From assembly GCF_027694345.1 (NCBI RefSeq), contig NZ_JAQEVU010000002.1, positions 186,001 to 250,000 of the forward strand: DNA of 64,000 nucleotides. Direction: 5' to 3'. The notes under the pieces were generated by a model. The model searched no databases. It saw only the letters and a list, made by a program, of their open reading frames with translations, and was not told where the DNA came from. The position numbers and the translations under genes are program-made. Below are positions 1-9,749 of this stretch, piece by piece. Positions within the stretch are counted from its first letter, which is position 1. Every line of letters begins with the position of its first letter. Origin of the DNA: Varibaculum timonense_A (GTDB lineage Bacteria > Actinomycetota > Actinomycetes > Actinomycetales > Actinomycetaceae).

Positions 1-1002
1 TACTTTAGAATCGGGTTCGGTTGCGGGTTGTGGCTGGGGGAAGGCTTCCGACACTGGGAATCCTGGGGTGGGGAAACCATATCCTTGCTTTTTCGGGGGG
101 TAGCACCCGCCGGTTGGATTTTGCAGATTGTTCGGCGGATACGGATAGGGGTAAGGATAGTAGTTGTTAGCTGCAGATTGACGGGATTTTCTCGGTCTAT
201 TCTTTAGCTTGCCTACCACTGCTGCTACCGCCACGATAACTGCAGTAGCAATCAACCCAATCAGGATGATAGTTCCTAGAAGTGCGAAAAAACTACGAGG
301 CTTATGGTGATTACGTTGAGCAGTAATGGTAACCGTTCTGTCTATTTCATTAACGCTGTTTACCGACCAAGTATCTCCTGAGCTCTCCCCAATAGTGGAT
401 CCTTCCGAGTCTTCGGATTCTGCTGATTCAGCTGACTCTACAGTTTGAATATTTCCTGGGAAAGTAACTCGCAGCCCACCGACGCTTTCAGTACCTTCAT
501 TAGTGGCAGTGTCCATATCGGGGTCAGATTCAGTATCGCTATCGCTATCGTAATCGAGACCAGTATCGCTATCGTTATTGTTATCCCTGCCAAGACCAGC
601 TGCGTAAAGTGTCTGAGCTATGCTAGGGGAAATGTTCAAGATTATTTCGTTTTCGGTGACTAACCAGCCACTAGCACTGCGGTAATCCTCTTTAAGCTGA
701 CCAGATACGTCGATCTCGAGGTAATCTACAACAACTGGACTACAGCTTTCTATTTTGAAGTCACTAAGACTTGTGAGTATTTCAGGAAGATAATTATTTG
801 ATGCCACCATTCCACAGGTTAAACTTGCCGAAGGTATTCCATCTTCAAGAGGAAAAGCAATTCTAATAGATGCCTCTACTCTTAGATCTTCATCTATGGT
901 GATATGGATATTGCCGCTTTCAGCGTTCGCCGGTGCGACGGGTACAAGTAAACTAAAAACAGTTAATGCGGTGCCAAGAAGTATCATTGATAGGCGTTTC
1001 AA
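1..1002 (-). CDS. LppM-like secreted/membrane-anchored protein (C-terminus off the window)
   Basis: The reading frame is open from a TTG at 1002, behind a purine-rich GAAGAGGAA ribosome site, to the window edge (334 codons), so the C-terminus is missing. An N-terminal signal peptide (basic KR then LSMILLGTALTVFSLLVP, cleavage likely after APANA) leads into about 110 residues with a few Cys, then an acidic Asp/Ser/Glu-rich linker (roughly residues 140-200), a beta segment ending in a GDTWSV motif, one membrane span (FFALLGTIILIGLIATAVIV, near 235-260) and a Tyr/Pro-rich cytosolic tail with repeated YPYPY. This layout matches actinobacterial LppM/DUF3153-type proteins; the family is inferred from layout. 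No lipobox Cys is present. A paralogue lies upstream in the same orientation. Confidence 0.6.
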   Translation of the reverse strand, partial: MKRLSMILLGTALTVFSLLVPVAPANAESGNIHITIDEDLRVEASIRIAFPLEDGIPSASLTCGMVASNNYLPEILTSLSDFKIESCSPVVVDYLEIDVSGQLKEDYRSASGWLVTENEIILNISPSIAQTLYAAGLGRDNNNDSDTGLDYDSDSDTESDPDMDTATNEGTESVGGLRVTFPGNIQTVESAESAESEDSEGSTIGESSGDTWSVNSVNEIDRTVTITAQRNHHKPRSFFALLGTIILIGLIATAVIVAVAAVVGKLKNRPRKSRQSAANNYYPYPYPYPPNNLQNPTGGCYPPKKQGYGFPTPGFPVSEAFPQPQPATEPDSKV

Positions 1003-1349
1003 AGCGATTCCTCTTCCCTAATTATTATCGGCAGTTTATTTGCCTTTATTAACTCATATTTTCGTTTCGTGGGGACTGGAACTGCTATTCTGAAAAGTTA
1101 GACTAACGCCCGGAAAACCCGGTATCGGCAGTTTTAGGAAAACAGATTTAATAATTATCTAGGTAATTGGGCTAAGGTAACCCACCAAAACGGGGAAGCT
1201 ATTAGCATGAGGATATCGTGCTATTATGCTCGGTATCTGTTGGTAGTATCTGGTCTATTTCCAGTTTTAAGCTCCCGGGATTAGGGAACTGCTTTATGGT
1301 TTCCTATTTCGGCTATTTTTTCTTTTTTGCCTATTATTGTTGTTCATAG
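1003..1349. other. AT-rich intergenic spacer between two paralogous genes
   Basis: I see no credible gene in this spacer of 347 bases. It is more AT-rich than its surroundings. On the minus strand a GATAATAAT stretch around 1022-1032 could serve as a -10 element for the downstream gene, but no convincing -35 element is visible. No strong hairpin follows the upstream gene. Confidence 0.4.
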
Positions 1350-2464
1350 CTACCTAGGTTCTTGAGACGAGGGTGCGCTAGGGGAGAAATCGGATTCGAC
1401 CTCGGCGGGGGCAGAGTTGAAGCTCGGTTGAGTATTAGGGAAAGCGTATCCCAAAGGCTGCCCATTATTGATTTGAGGTAATGAGGGGGCTTGCGGGGAG
1501 GTAAAACCGCCGAATTGCTGTCCCATTTGCGGGTTGCCTCCATTTAAGGGGAATACTGATTGGGTTGCATTGGGGACGGGATATACCTGTTGGGGGCTAT
1601 AGGGCGAGTAGGGGCTTGGTGACATATAGCCTCCCGACGGGGTTTGCGGGAAATACCCAGGCATAGCTGCTTGCGGGTAGTACCCGCCATAGCCAGGCAG
1701 ATAGTTTCCGGGATTCTGCAGTTTCTTCTTGGGGGCAGTCGCCAATACGAGTATCCCGACTGATGCCACAATAAACAGCACTGCCGGAATCGCGAATCCC
1801 AGACTTACTCCCGGTTCTAAGGGATGGCGAGCAGCGGTGAAAACCACTCCTTTGTTATCTTTTATTTGTTTTTTCTGGTCAGCGGTTAAAGGTTTTTCTA
1901 AGATCCAGGTGTTTCCGGATATTTCCCCAATATCTGGGGTAACGCTTTTTATTTTCCTGGGAAAAGTGTAGTGGGCAATCCCTAACGAGGTGTCTAAGTT
2001 GTGAGAGTCCCAGGTCGGATTGTCAATAGTTAAGACTAATGTATCGTCTCCGGTTAGTTTTAAAGACTTATCGGAGCTGGATTGCTTTAGGGTTTCTTCA
2101 TCGTAATAACCGCTATGTCTGAGGAAGAACCGATTTCCCTCAAAGTGGCAGCCATCCAGTTGTAAGTTATAGCCGTCCTCCTCGGGGTGCAGATTTTTAA
2201 TTTCCTGTTTTCGCTCAGCTGTCAGTGCTTCGCAAATCTCCTGGGAATCCTCAGTGTTATATTTCTTGGTGAGTTCTAGTTTTCACCTTGGTAGCTTGTG
2301 TTATTAAAATGTAAATTTTCGGACAATGACCAATCAAAATGGTATCTAGTTGCTGCTTGAGCCGAAGAGACCGGCAAAACTAACCAGGAAAGCGCTACCA
2401 GGCTAGCTAGCGTAATACCAAATAAAACCCGAGGTAACCGTTGGACAGCATTGATGCGTTTCAT
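1350..2464 (-). pseudogene. LppM-like membrane-anchored protein, frameshifted
   Basis: A start at 2464 gives a signal peptide (MKRINAVQRLPRVLF, hydrophobic core, AQA cleavage site) but the frame stops at 2276-2278. A second frame is open from just past that point to the stop at 1350-1352, and carries residues such as ELTKKYN, a GEISGNTW beta motif, one membrane span (FAIPAVLFIVASVGILVLAT) and a Pro/Gly/Tyr-rich tail. The frames join at a run of four A (minus strand, 2280-2283); five A would restore a continuous protein of about 371 residues reading GEKLELTKK. The domain order equals that of the neighbour at the left edge, so the two are paralogues. It is a real one-base loss, a phase-variable tract or a sequencing error; ribosomal slippage at GAAAAC is possible but the site is not a canonical heptamer. 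Confidence 0.65.
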
Positions 2465-2767
2465 CAGGATTCCTTACCATAAGTACAGAGCTGGATTCAG
2501 AGAAGAATTATCCCCGATTATAATTCCTCTCATCTGGTATCAGCAGGTTTTATAGCTAAAATCTCGGTAGTATTCATATGTCTTCCATAAATCCGTTTTA
2601 TTGCGTCCGGTCGCAAATATGAACGTACACCTAAAATTCGGTTTCAGATTGTTGATAGTGCCAATATTGCAATCAACCTCGCTGAATCCGGCAGGGAGTG
2701 TCTCACAATCACTCGTCCTCGGAAAGCCAATCGCCATCCTAAAAGCGCCAACCCTTAAACTAGGGGG
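2465..2767. other. Intergenic region upstream of divergent genes
   Basis: This region must hold the promoters of the frameshifted minus-strand gene and of the topoisomerase gene. A minus-strand open frame (2540-2740 from an internal ATG, up to 88 codons if read from 2806) predicts a Cys-bearing peptide ending FSYKTC, but it overlaps the start of the topoisomerase gene, lacks a clear ribosome site and resembles nothing I know. I treat it as unsupported. Confidence 0.35.
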
Positions 2768-4894
2768 GTGGCACTCAATACGAAATCGGATTACACCGCC
2801 CGGCACCTGTCGGTACTAGAAGGACTGGACGCAGTTCGCAAGCGTCCCGGTATGTATATCGGCTCCACCGATCACCGCGGGCTAATGCATTGCCTTTGGG
2901 AAATCATCGACAACTCGGTAGACGAAGCCCTGGAAGGCTACTGTACGCAGATTGACGTGACTATCGGCGATGATCATTCAGTTTCGGTTTCAGACAATGG
3001 CCGCGGCATCCCGGTAGATGAAGTGCCGGGGGTGGGACTATCCGGGGTAGAGGTGGTCTATACCAAGCTACATGCCGGCGGAAAGTTCGGAACCGGCTCT
3101 TATGGGGCAGCCGGCGGTCTGCACGGGGTAGGGGCATCAGTTGTAAACGCCCTCTCGGCTCGCCTAGATGTGCAGGTAGATAGGGACGGGAAAACCTATC
3201 AAATGTCTTTCCTGCGCGGAGAACCCGGAGAGTTCGATGACACTAAATCCCGCACGCCTACCTCGCCGTTCAAAGCCTTTACCGACGAATCTAAACTGAA
3301 AATAGTAGGGAAAACCCCCAAGAAAAAGACTGGAACCCGGGTACGTTTCTGGGCAGATTTCCAAATCTTCCCGAAAAGCGCCTCCACCGGTTTCTCCTGG
3401 GAACACCTGTTAGAGAGGGCGCGACAAACCGCGTTTTTAGTGCCGGGACTAACTATTAACTGTCGAGATGAACGCCCGGAAGAACCCTTAGAAGAATCTT
3501 TCAAAGCCGAGGGGGGAACCAAAGATTTTGTCGAATTCCTTGCCCCCGATCAGGCGATTGTAGACACCTGGTGTATTCGTGACCAGCGTAAATACAGCGA
3601 AACTGTGCAACAGTTAGACCAAGAAAGTGGGCATTTACGCCCGGTAGAAGTAGAACGCACCTGCGATATTGATATTGCCCTGCGCTGGGGAAACGGCTAT
3701 GACACGGTAGAGCGCTCCTTTGTAAATATCGTAGCCACCCCCATGGGGGGCACTCATGTGATGGGATTTGAAAACGCCCTGTTGCGGGTACTTCGTAGCC
3801 AGATTGAGAAAAATAAGAAATCGAAACGCCTGAAACTGACCCAAAAAGAAGCCAAGATCCGAATCGAAAAAGAGGACGTGATGGCGGGGCTGACTGCGGT
3901 GGTGACCGTGCGGCTACCCGAACCCCAGTTCGAGGGGCAAACCAAGGAAGTCCTCGGTACTCCCCAGGTGCGCCAGGCGGTCTTAAGTGCGGTTAGTTCC
4001 TGGCTGGAAAAGAAGTTTACTTCCTCAAAGCGCGACGATAAACAGCAAGTATTTTCCCTGATGGAAAAGGTAGTGGGGGAGATGCGGGCGCGAGTGAGCG
4101 CGCGGCATCAAAAAGAGATTTCCCGGCGTAAAAATGCTCTGGAAACTTCCTCTCTGCCCGCAAAACTCGCGGATTGTCGCTCTAATAAAGTGGAAGATTG
4201 CGAACTGTTTATTGTGGAGGGCGACTCGGCGCTAGGAACTGCGAAACAGGCGCGCTCCTCCGATTTTCAAGCATTGCTGCCCATACGTGGAAAAATTCTC
4301 AATACGCAAAAAGCCTCTACCTCCGATATGCTTTCCAATGCGGAATGTGCAGCGATTATTCAAGTAATCGGAGCAGGTTCGGGACGCAGTTTCGACCTAG
4401 ACTCGGCCAGATACGGCAAAGTCATTATGATGACCGATGCCGATGTGGATGGCGCACATATTCGCACCCTCTTGCTCACCCTATTCTTCCGTTATATGCG
4501 CCCCCTGATTGCCGCCGGGAGAGTCTATGCGGCAGTCCCTCCCTTGCACCGGATCGAAGTGCCAGCTCAAGGGCGGAAAAAGAAAGAAATCATTTACACC
4601 TATTCCGAGGACGAGCTGCATCAGCGGCTGCGCGCCCTCGCCAAAAGCGGACGCAAATATAAAGAACCCATCCAGCGCTATAAAGGTCTGGGTGAGATGG
4701 ATGCTTCCCAGCTAGCGGAAACCACGATGCAGCGCGAAAAACGAACCTTGAGACAAATAACTTTCGCAGACGAGGAAGCCCTGGCAGAGGCAGAAAATGT
4801 TTTTGAACTACTCATGGGCTCCACAGTAGCTCCCCGGCGGGAGTTCATCGTGGCTGGAGCAGACCAGTTAGCGGCAGAACAGATTGATGCTTAA
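2768..4894 (+). CDS. parE: Type IIA DNA topoisomerase subunit B (topoisomerase IV ParE-like)
   Basis: This is the ATPase/TOPRIM subunit of a second type IIA topoisomerase, which would decatenate or relax chromosomes together with the A subunit encoded at 7088-9682. The 708-residue protein has the GHKL ATP site (DNSVDEALEG; DNGRGIP; GGLHGVGASVVNALS), a transducer domain, the TOPRIM motifs EGDSALG and DADVDGAH, and the C-terminal QRYKGLGEMD motif. The start is a GTG that abuts a G-rich stretch. ParE rather than GyrB is chosen because the matching A subunit lacks a GyrA box and because the two genes are split by unrelated genes, as in other actinobacterial parE/parC loci. Confidence is high for topoisomerase subunit B, lower for the subtype. 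Confidence 0.88.
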   Translation: MALNTKSDYTARHLSVLEGLDAVRKRPGMYIGSTDHRGLMHCLWEIIDNSVDEALEGYCTQIDVTIGDDHSVSVSDNGRGIPVDEVPGVGLSGVEVVYTKLHAGGKFGTGSYGAAGGLHGVGASVVNALSARLDVQVDRDGKTYQMSFLRGEPGEFDDTKSRTPTSPFKAFTDESKLKIVGKTPKKKTGTRVRFWADFQIFPKSASTGFSWEHLLERARQTAFLVPGLTINCRDERPEEPLEESFKAEGGTKDFVEFLAPDQAIVDTWCIRDQRKYSETVQQLDQESGHLRPVEVERTCDIDIALRWGNGYDTVERSFVNIVATPMGGTHVMGFENALLRVLRSQIEKNKKSKRLKLTQKEAKIRIEKEDVMAGLTAVVTVRLPEPQFEGQTKEVLGTPQVRQAVLSAVSSWLEKKFTSSKRDDKQQVFSLMEKVVGEMRARVSARHQKEISRRKNALETSSLPAKLADCRSNKVEDCELFIVEGDSALGTAKQARSSDFQALLPIRGKILNTQKASTSDMLSNAECAAIIQVIGAGSGRSFDLDSARYGKVIMMTDADVDGAHIRTLLLTLFFRYMRPLIAAGRVYAAVPPLHRIEVPAQGRKKKEIIYTYSEDELHQRLRALAKSGRKYKEPIQRYKGLGEMDASQLAETTMQREKRTLRQITFADEEALAEAENVFELLMGSTVAPRREFIVAGADQLAAEQIDA

Positions 4895-4937
4895 AGGCTT
4901 TTTTAGTTTGCTCGTCCACCCCACATAGAATAGAGGT

Positions 4938-6029
4938 ATGTCACGAAGTCTGCGCGAAAGGTTAGGTTGCCTCCCCTCAGCCCCAGTACCTCCCGCACAC
5001 CTGGGGTTATATTGGCGTCCTTCGCGTGAGACCGATTCTTGGCGAATCCGGGAATTAATCCATTTGACGGAACAGAACTCTAATCCGGCACGCCCAACTT
5101 CCGAGGGGGAAATCTCACGCCTAACCCGAGCTCTAACCCACCCGGAACTGCAAGACTGCCTGATTGGTCTGGATTCGCGCGGTAACCTGGCGGCTTTTGG
5201 GTCAGTCACCTTGCAGCCAGATGAAAAAAGTTACGCTCGCGCCGATTTATTCGCGGTCACTGCCGAGCATTGGCGAGGACGCGGAATAGGTAAAGCCCTG
5301 CTGGCTTGGCAAGATGTGCGCGCCCGGGAACTAATGCTGGGATATTACGGAAGCGACTATGACCGTCCCGCGCAAATCCGTAACGTAGTAGATGAACGAG
5401 CCGGGGACAGACGGATGCTCTATGCGGCTGCCGGTTTTTCAGCCCAACGCACGATTAAAGTTTTTTCCCACCATCTAGCTCCAGACGTTCTCGCTGATTT
5501 ATCGGGACAATTCCCTACTAAAGATGTACGGATAGTCTCTGCCCGCCGTCTCTCGCCTGATCAGTGGGAAGAAATCAAAGCTCTCCACGTAACTAACTCT
5601 GCCCGCCTGTATGCCGATAAAGGAGATGCTTCTCGCTGGTGGGGTCGGGTTTTAGGTAATCTCGCTCCCGATTTGTCATTTGCGGCTGTATCAATGAATT
5701 CGGGGCGAGTGCTTGCCTATTGCCTGGTGGTTTATCGCGATATTTGCCAAAGTAGCTGCCTGGACAGCGAGGGTACATCTGAACAAATTATTCCGACCGT
5801 GGCGGTCGATATTTTCGGTGATGACCGCCAAAATGCCGATAGTCATGGCACAGATTTTTCGGTGCTAAAACAGGTGCTTAGTCAGGTTCTAACCGCCTGT
5901 CAGCGCTTAGGGTATAAACAGGTGTTCGCTGAAGATAACTATCCAACCCTTGGTGATTTGTCCCGGGTGTGTGCTGCCTGTGGTTTTCAGCTTGCCGGAG
6001 CACGCATGATTTACACGGTGGAACTGTAA
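4938..6029 (+). CDS. GNAT-family N-acetyltransferase, double domain
   Basis: The 363-residue protein is about twice a GNAT domain. The N-terminal half holds a clear acetyl-CoA loop (RGRGIGKA, residues 113-120); the C-terminal half (about 190-363) looks like a second, degenerate GNAT fold ending in a GARMIYTVEL strand. The substrate is unknown. Its stop overlaps the start of the next gene by one base (TAATG), so the two are translationally coupled and probably work on related substrates. Confidence 0.8.
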   Translation: MSRSLRERLGCLPSAPVPPAHLGLYWRPSRETDSWRIRELIHLTEQNSNPARPTSEGEISRLTRALTHPELQDCLIGLDSRGNLAAFGSVTLQPDEKSYARADLFAVTAEHWRGRGIGKALLAWQDVRARELMLGYYGSDYDRPAQIRNVVDERAGDRRMLYAAAGFSAQRTIKVFSHHLAPDVLADLSGQFPTKDVRIVSARRLSPDQWEEIKALHVTNSARLYADKGDASRWWGRVLGNLAPDLSFAAVSMNSGRVLAYCLVVYRDICQSSCLDSEGTSEQIIPTVAVDIFGDDRQNADSHGTDFSVLKQVLSQVLTACQRLGYKQVFAEDNYPTLGDLSRVCAACGFQLAGARMIYTVEL

Positions 6030-7018
6030 TGGATCAGCAAGAATGGCAGCTGCCCGAAGGGGAAGATAAATACTGTTGGCGTCGTTTAGGTCCTAAAAAC
6101 GTGCCAGAAATGGGTAACCTGATTCGCCGAATTGAAGATTTTGACAACCCTCCTTTCCGCACCGCTGTCTGCGAGATAGAAGCATTCTTTTCAGCCCCTA
6201 CTAAATGGCGCACGATTGGGGCTTTCGGTGCAGATAATAACCTGGTTGCCTATGCACAGGTACGTCCGCGTTTATTGGTAAATGAAGTGGTTTGTGATGG
6301 GGGAGTAGATCCGCGCTACCGCGGTCAAGGTTTGGGCAGAGCCGCGATTACTTGGCAACGTGACCAGGCAAGTATCCTCTTAGATGCTTCTCGCCCCGGT
6401 CGTGTCCTTTTCTATGTAGAAGACGTTTCCCCCGATTTGTCTAGTTTGCTGCTAGATGCCGGTTATACGCAAACCGATTCTTTCGTGGATGTCTGCCGGG
6501 ACTTGACGAATCCGATTAAGCCAGCGCCAGTTCCTTACCCTTTCGAGGTAGTTCCCTGGGATGAGGAACTTGATGAAATGCTGCGTCACGCTTTGAATCG
6601 GGTTTTGAATGATAATAATCCTGAATCTGGCTATAGTGTTGAAGATTGGGCTACCCGGCGAGCAGCTTTTACTCCCGATTGTTCTTTTGTGGCACTTGAT
6701 AAAACTACTGACCGTTCCCAGATTGCAGGATTCGCGCTTTCTTCTGTTTATCGCCAAGATTGGACGGCGGTTGGGAATCGTCAAGGATATATTGATTTGC
6801 TGGGTTTGCTACCGGGCTGGGAAAATGCAGCGATTTTGCGGGCTTTAATCGCTGGCGTACTCCAAGCATTTAGGGAACGCGGATTCGCCACTGCGGGGGC
6901 GCTGTTACCGGCTACCGTTGATGCATTAACCCGGAAGCTTTTTGTAGAGGCTGGTTTTAGGACTGTCGGAACTTCAACCCAATATGCAATTGATACTGCC
7001 GCCACTAGCGATTCTTAA
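6029..7018 (+). CDS. GNAT-family N-acetyltransferase, double domain
   Basis: This paralogue of the preceding gene has 329 residues from the ATG in the TAATG overlap; a longer frame exists upstream but lies inside the previous gene and is not needed. The N-terminal GNAT domain carries the acetyl-CoA loop RYRGQGLGRA (residues 96-105). The C-terminal half repeats the fold in weaker form and ends with a typical EAGFRTVGTSTQYAID strand. The substrate is unknown. The gene runs convergently into the topoisomerase A gene with about 70 bases between them. Confidence 0.8.
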   Translation: MDQQEWQLPEGEDKYCWRRLGPKNVPEMGNLIRRIEDFDNPPFRTAVCEIEAFFSAPTKWRTIGAFGADNNLVAYAQVRPRLLVNEVVCDGGVDPRYRGQGLGRAAITWQRDQASILLDASRPGRVLFYVEDVSPDLSSLLLDAGYTQTDSFVDVCRDLTNPIKPAPVPYPFEVVPWDEELDEMLRHALNRVLNDNNPESGYSVEDWATRRAAFTPDCSFVALDKTTDRSQIAGFALSSVYRQDWTAVGNRQGYIDLLGLLPGWENAAILRALIAGVLQAFRERGFATAGALLPATVDALTRKLFVEAGFRTVGTSTQYAIDTAATSDS

Positions 7019-7087
7019 CCCTTTAACCTGCCGAGATTGTTTTCCCTGCTACTCAGGTTAGGGCATCAGTGATTATTGCCTTTCTAT

Positions 7088-9682
7088 TTACCCGAGGTAA
7101 TAGATTTGGCGTTTTAAGGCGCTACCGGAAGCGTCTCGTTTTTCAGTTGCTTCTGGCAAAGGTACGGGGGAACCATCTTTTGTGAGGGCGCGTGGCGGGG
7201 TAGCGGTAACCGCTGCCAGCGACAAGCGACTCTCTCCCTTTAGGAAACGCTGACAGCGTACCCCTTGTCCGGCGCGTCCTTTTTGCGGATACTGCAATAA
7301 GGCAGTGACTTTAGCGCTGGTTTGTCCGCTACCAGGCGTAGAAGTAGCAATCCCCGCTACCGTTACCACCAGGGAAGACTCTAGGGCATCGGCGCTAACC
7401 AAAGCGGCGGTGATTACTTGATCGCCCTCGGAAAGTTTCATCCCGGAAATACCTTGACCCGAGCGTCCCTGAGGACGTACTTTATTGGCTGGGGTACGCA
7501 GCAATTGCGCAGCCGAAGAAATCAGTACGAAAGTACCATCGTCGCCCCCAAAACCAGCAGCTACCACCTGATCGGCATCATCAAGACCAATTACCGAATA
7601 AGAATCCTGAGTAGATAGCACTTCGGGACGTATCCGTTTAATAGTGCCGCCACTGGTGGCAGCCCACCAGGTAGGTCCGTCCTCATCGAGGGGAACCAAC
7701 CCTACTACTTCCTCGCCGTCCTCTAGGCTCAGTAGCCGAGAGATTGGGGGAGTGCCCCGCAGAGAGGGCGCCGTGGCCGAGCGTACCAATGCCGGAACTT
7801 CCAGCGCCGCGAGCTTATATAAAATCCCGCGGGAAGTAATTGCCCCCACCTGACCGCGGGCAGTAGTTTTTGCCGCGGAAATAATCGCGTCCCAAGGTTC
7901 GCGTCCCTCAGCATTGGATAAAGCTTCATGACCGGGGAAACGTGCCACCATTCCCCCAGCTCCCAACACTACCGTGGCGGGTTCATCGGGAATCTCTAAG
8001 GGGGTATCTTTTTCTGCTTCTAGCTGCGCTGCGCCCTCTTCGGCTAGTAAGACCGTACGCCTGGGGTCTGCGCGTTTTTCTGCCACTTCCCGCAGCTCGC
8101 TGGCCACCAGTTCCTGGCGTTTCTCCCGCGAAGCAATAAGCGCTTCTAGCTCGGCGATTTCGGTGGTTAAGCGGTCACGTTCCGCCTCTAGTTCCAAGCG
8201 AGAAAACTTAGTTAAACGGCGCAGTTGCAGGGATAAAATATGTTCCGACTGCACCTCATCTAAATCAAATGCCTCCATCAAACGGGTTTTTGCCTGGGCA
8301 GAGTCCTCGGAGGCGCGAATAATCTGGATAACATCATCAATGTCGAGGACGGCAATTAACAACCCGCGTACCAAATGTAGGCGCTCTTGCCGTTTACGCA
8401 GGCGATACTGGCAGCGACGCATCACGATTTCCATACGGTGATTTAAGAACACCTGTAGCATTTCTTTTAGCCCCAGGGTGCGCGGTTGTCCATCTACCAG
8501 AGCCACCGCATTTACCCCGAAAGAATCCTCCATAGGGGTGTGTTTGAATAGGCTAGCGCGCACTGCCTCGGGGTTAAAACCGGATTTAACCTCTATTACC
8601 AACCGCATATCGTGTTCGCGATCAGTTAGGTTAGTGACCGCCGAAATCCCTTTTATCCTGCCTTTTTGTACCCCATCTTTGATTTTTTCAATTACTTTTT
8701 CCGGACCAATCATATAGGGTAGTTCGCTCACCACTATTCCCATCTTTCGGGCGCTAACCCGCTCAATAGTGGTCTTGGCGCGGGTGCGGAAAATCCCCCT
8801 GCCGGTTTCATAGGCTTGGCGAATCCCGTCCAGCCCCACAATAATGCCCCCGCCTGGCAAATCGGGGCCGGGAATAAAACGCATCAAATCTTCGGTGGAG
8901 GCATCGGGATTTTCTAGCAGATGAATCGCTCCTGCCACGGTTTCCCCCAAGTTATGAGGAGGAATATAGGTGGCCATCCCCACCGCAATTCCGTTAGCCC
9001 CATTAACTAATAAATTCGGGAATGCTGCGGGCAAAACCGCTGGTTGCAGGAACTGGTTATCGTAGTTGGGTACAAAATCGACGACATCCTCGTCGAGATT
9101 GCCCACCATATCTTGCGTAGCGGGAGCCATCCGAACTTCCGTATAGCGCGCCGCCGCCGGACCATCATCTAAGGAGCCAAAGTTTCCGTGCCCATCCACT
9201 AGCGGCATCCGCAGGTTAAAGTCTTGCGCCAGACGTACCAGGGCATCATAGATAGCGCTATCGCCATGCGGGTGGAGTTTACCCATGACTTCACCTACTA
9301 CGCGCGAGCTCTTCACGTGCCCTTTACTGGGCCAGAGACCCATTTCGCTAAGCATATAGACGATACGCCGCTGCACCGGTTTTAGACCGTCCCGCGCATC
9401 TGGCAGGGCGCGCGCATAAATCACTGAATAGGCGTATTCCAGGAAAGAAGTGCGCATTTCCTCGGAGACGTCAATATGAGTGATGTGTTCCTCAGAGGTT
9501 TCAGTTAGAAAGGACGCGCCGGGCTTTTTGTTAGTTTGGCTTTTGGGCTTGCTGGTTACCGCCGGGGTTGCGGGCGCTGCCGGTTTTTCTGGCTGAGGGG
9601 AGGATTGGTCGAGAGAACTGCTCCCAGACATGGCTGCAGAAAACAGGTCAGGCTGAAGGGAATCATTCGACTTTTCACTCAC
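7088..9682 (-). CDS. parC: Type IIA DNA topoisomerase subunit A (topoisomerase IV ParC-like)
   Basis: The 864-residue DNA cleavage/rejoining subunit has the active-site tyrosine in AARYTE (Tyr180) and the quinolone pocket HPHGDSAIYD with Ser142 and Asp146, the residues found in quinolone-sensitive enzymes. A Ser/Pro/Ala-rich extension of about 65 residues precedes the conserved core. The C-terminal beta-pinwheel has QGRSGQGI and QKGRAGQGV repeats but I find no GyrA-box (QRRGGRG), which favours topoisomerase IV over gyrase. The partner subunit is at 2768-4894. The start lies divergent from the next gene with 67 bases between them. Confidence 0.87.
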   Translation of the reverse strand: MSEKSNDSLQPDLFSAAMSGSSSLDQSSPQPEKPAAPATPAVTSKPKSQTNKKPGASFLTETSEEHITHIDVSEEMRTSFLEYAYSVIYARALPDARDGLKPVQRRIVYMLSEMGLWPSKGHVKSSRVVGEVMGKLHPHGDSAIYDALVRLAQDFNLRMPLVDGHGNFGSLDDGPAAARYTEVRMAPATQDMVGNLDEDVVDFVPNYDNQFLQPAVLPAAFPNLLVNGANGIAVGMATYIPPHNLGETVAGAIHLLENPDASTEDLMRFIPGPDLPGGGIIVGLDGIRQAYETGRGIFRTRAKTTIERVSARKMGIVVSELPYMIGPEKVIEKIKDGVQKGRIKGISAVTNLTDREHDMRLVIEVKSGFNPEAVRASLFKHTPMEDSFGVNAVALVDGQPRTLGLKEMLQVFLNHRMEIVMRRCQYRLRKRQERLHLVRGLLIAVLDIDDVIQIIRASEDSAQAKTRLMEAFDLDEVQSEHILSLQLRRLTKFSRLELEAERDRLTTEIAELEALIASREKRQELVASELREVAEKRADPRRTVLLAEEGAAQLEAEKDTPLEIPDEPATVVLGAGGMVARFPGHEALSNAEGREPWDAIISAAKTTARGQVGAITSRGILYKLAALEVPALVRSATAPSLRGTPPISRLLSLEDGEEVVGLVPLDEDGPTWWAATSGGTIKRIRPEVLSTQDSYSVIGLDDADQVVAAGFGGDDGTFVLISSAAQLLRTPANKVRPQGRSGQGISGMKLSEGDQVITAALVSADALESSLVVTVAGIATSTPGSGQTSAKVTALLQYPQKGRAGQGVRCQRFLKGESRLSLAAVTATPPRALTKDGSPVPLPEATEKRDASGSALKRQIYYLG

Positions 9683-9749
9683 CGTTCTATCAAAGCAAAA
9701 AACTGCTTAGTAGTCAGCTTAGGCTCGCGGATATGAGAGCATAAGAGGT

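Noticed and set aside
2540..2806. Minus-strand frame of 88 codons upstream of the topoisomerase gene
   Set aside because: It overlaps the start of parE, has no clear ribosome site, no recognisable family and unusual composition; probably chance.
7018..7088. Terminator formed by TAACCTG and CAGGTTA between the convergent GNAT and parC genes
   Set aside because: The arms are only seven bases with a loop of more than 20 bases, too weak to call.
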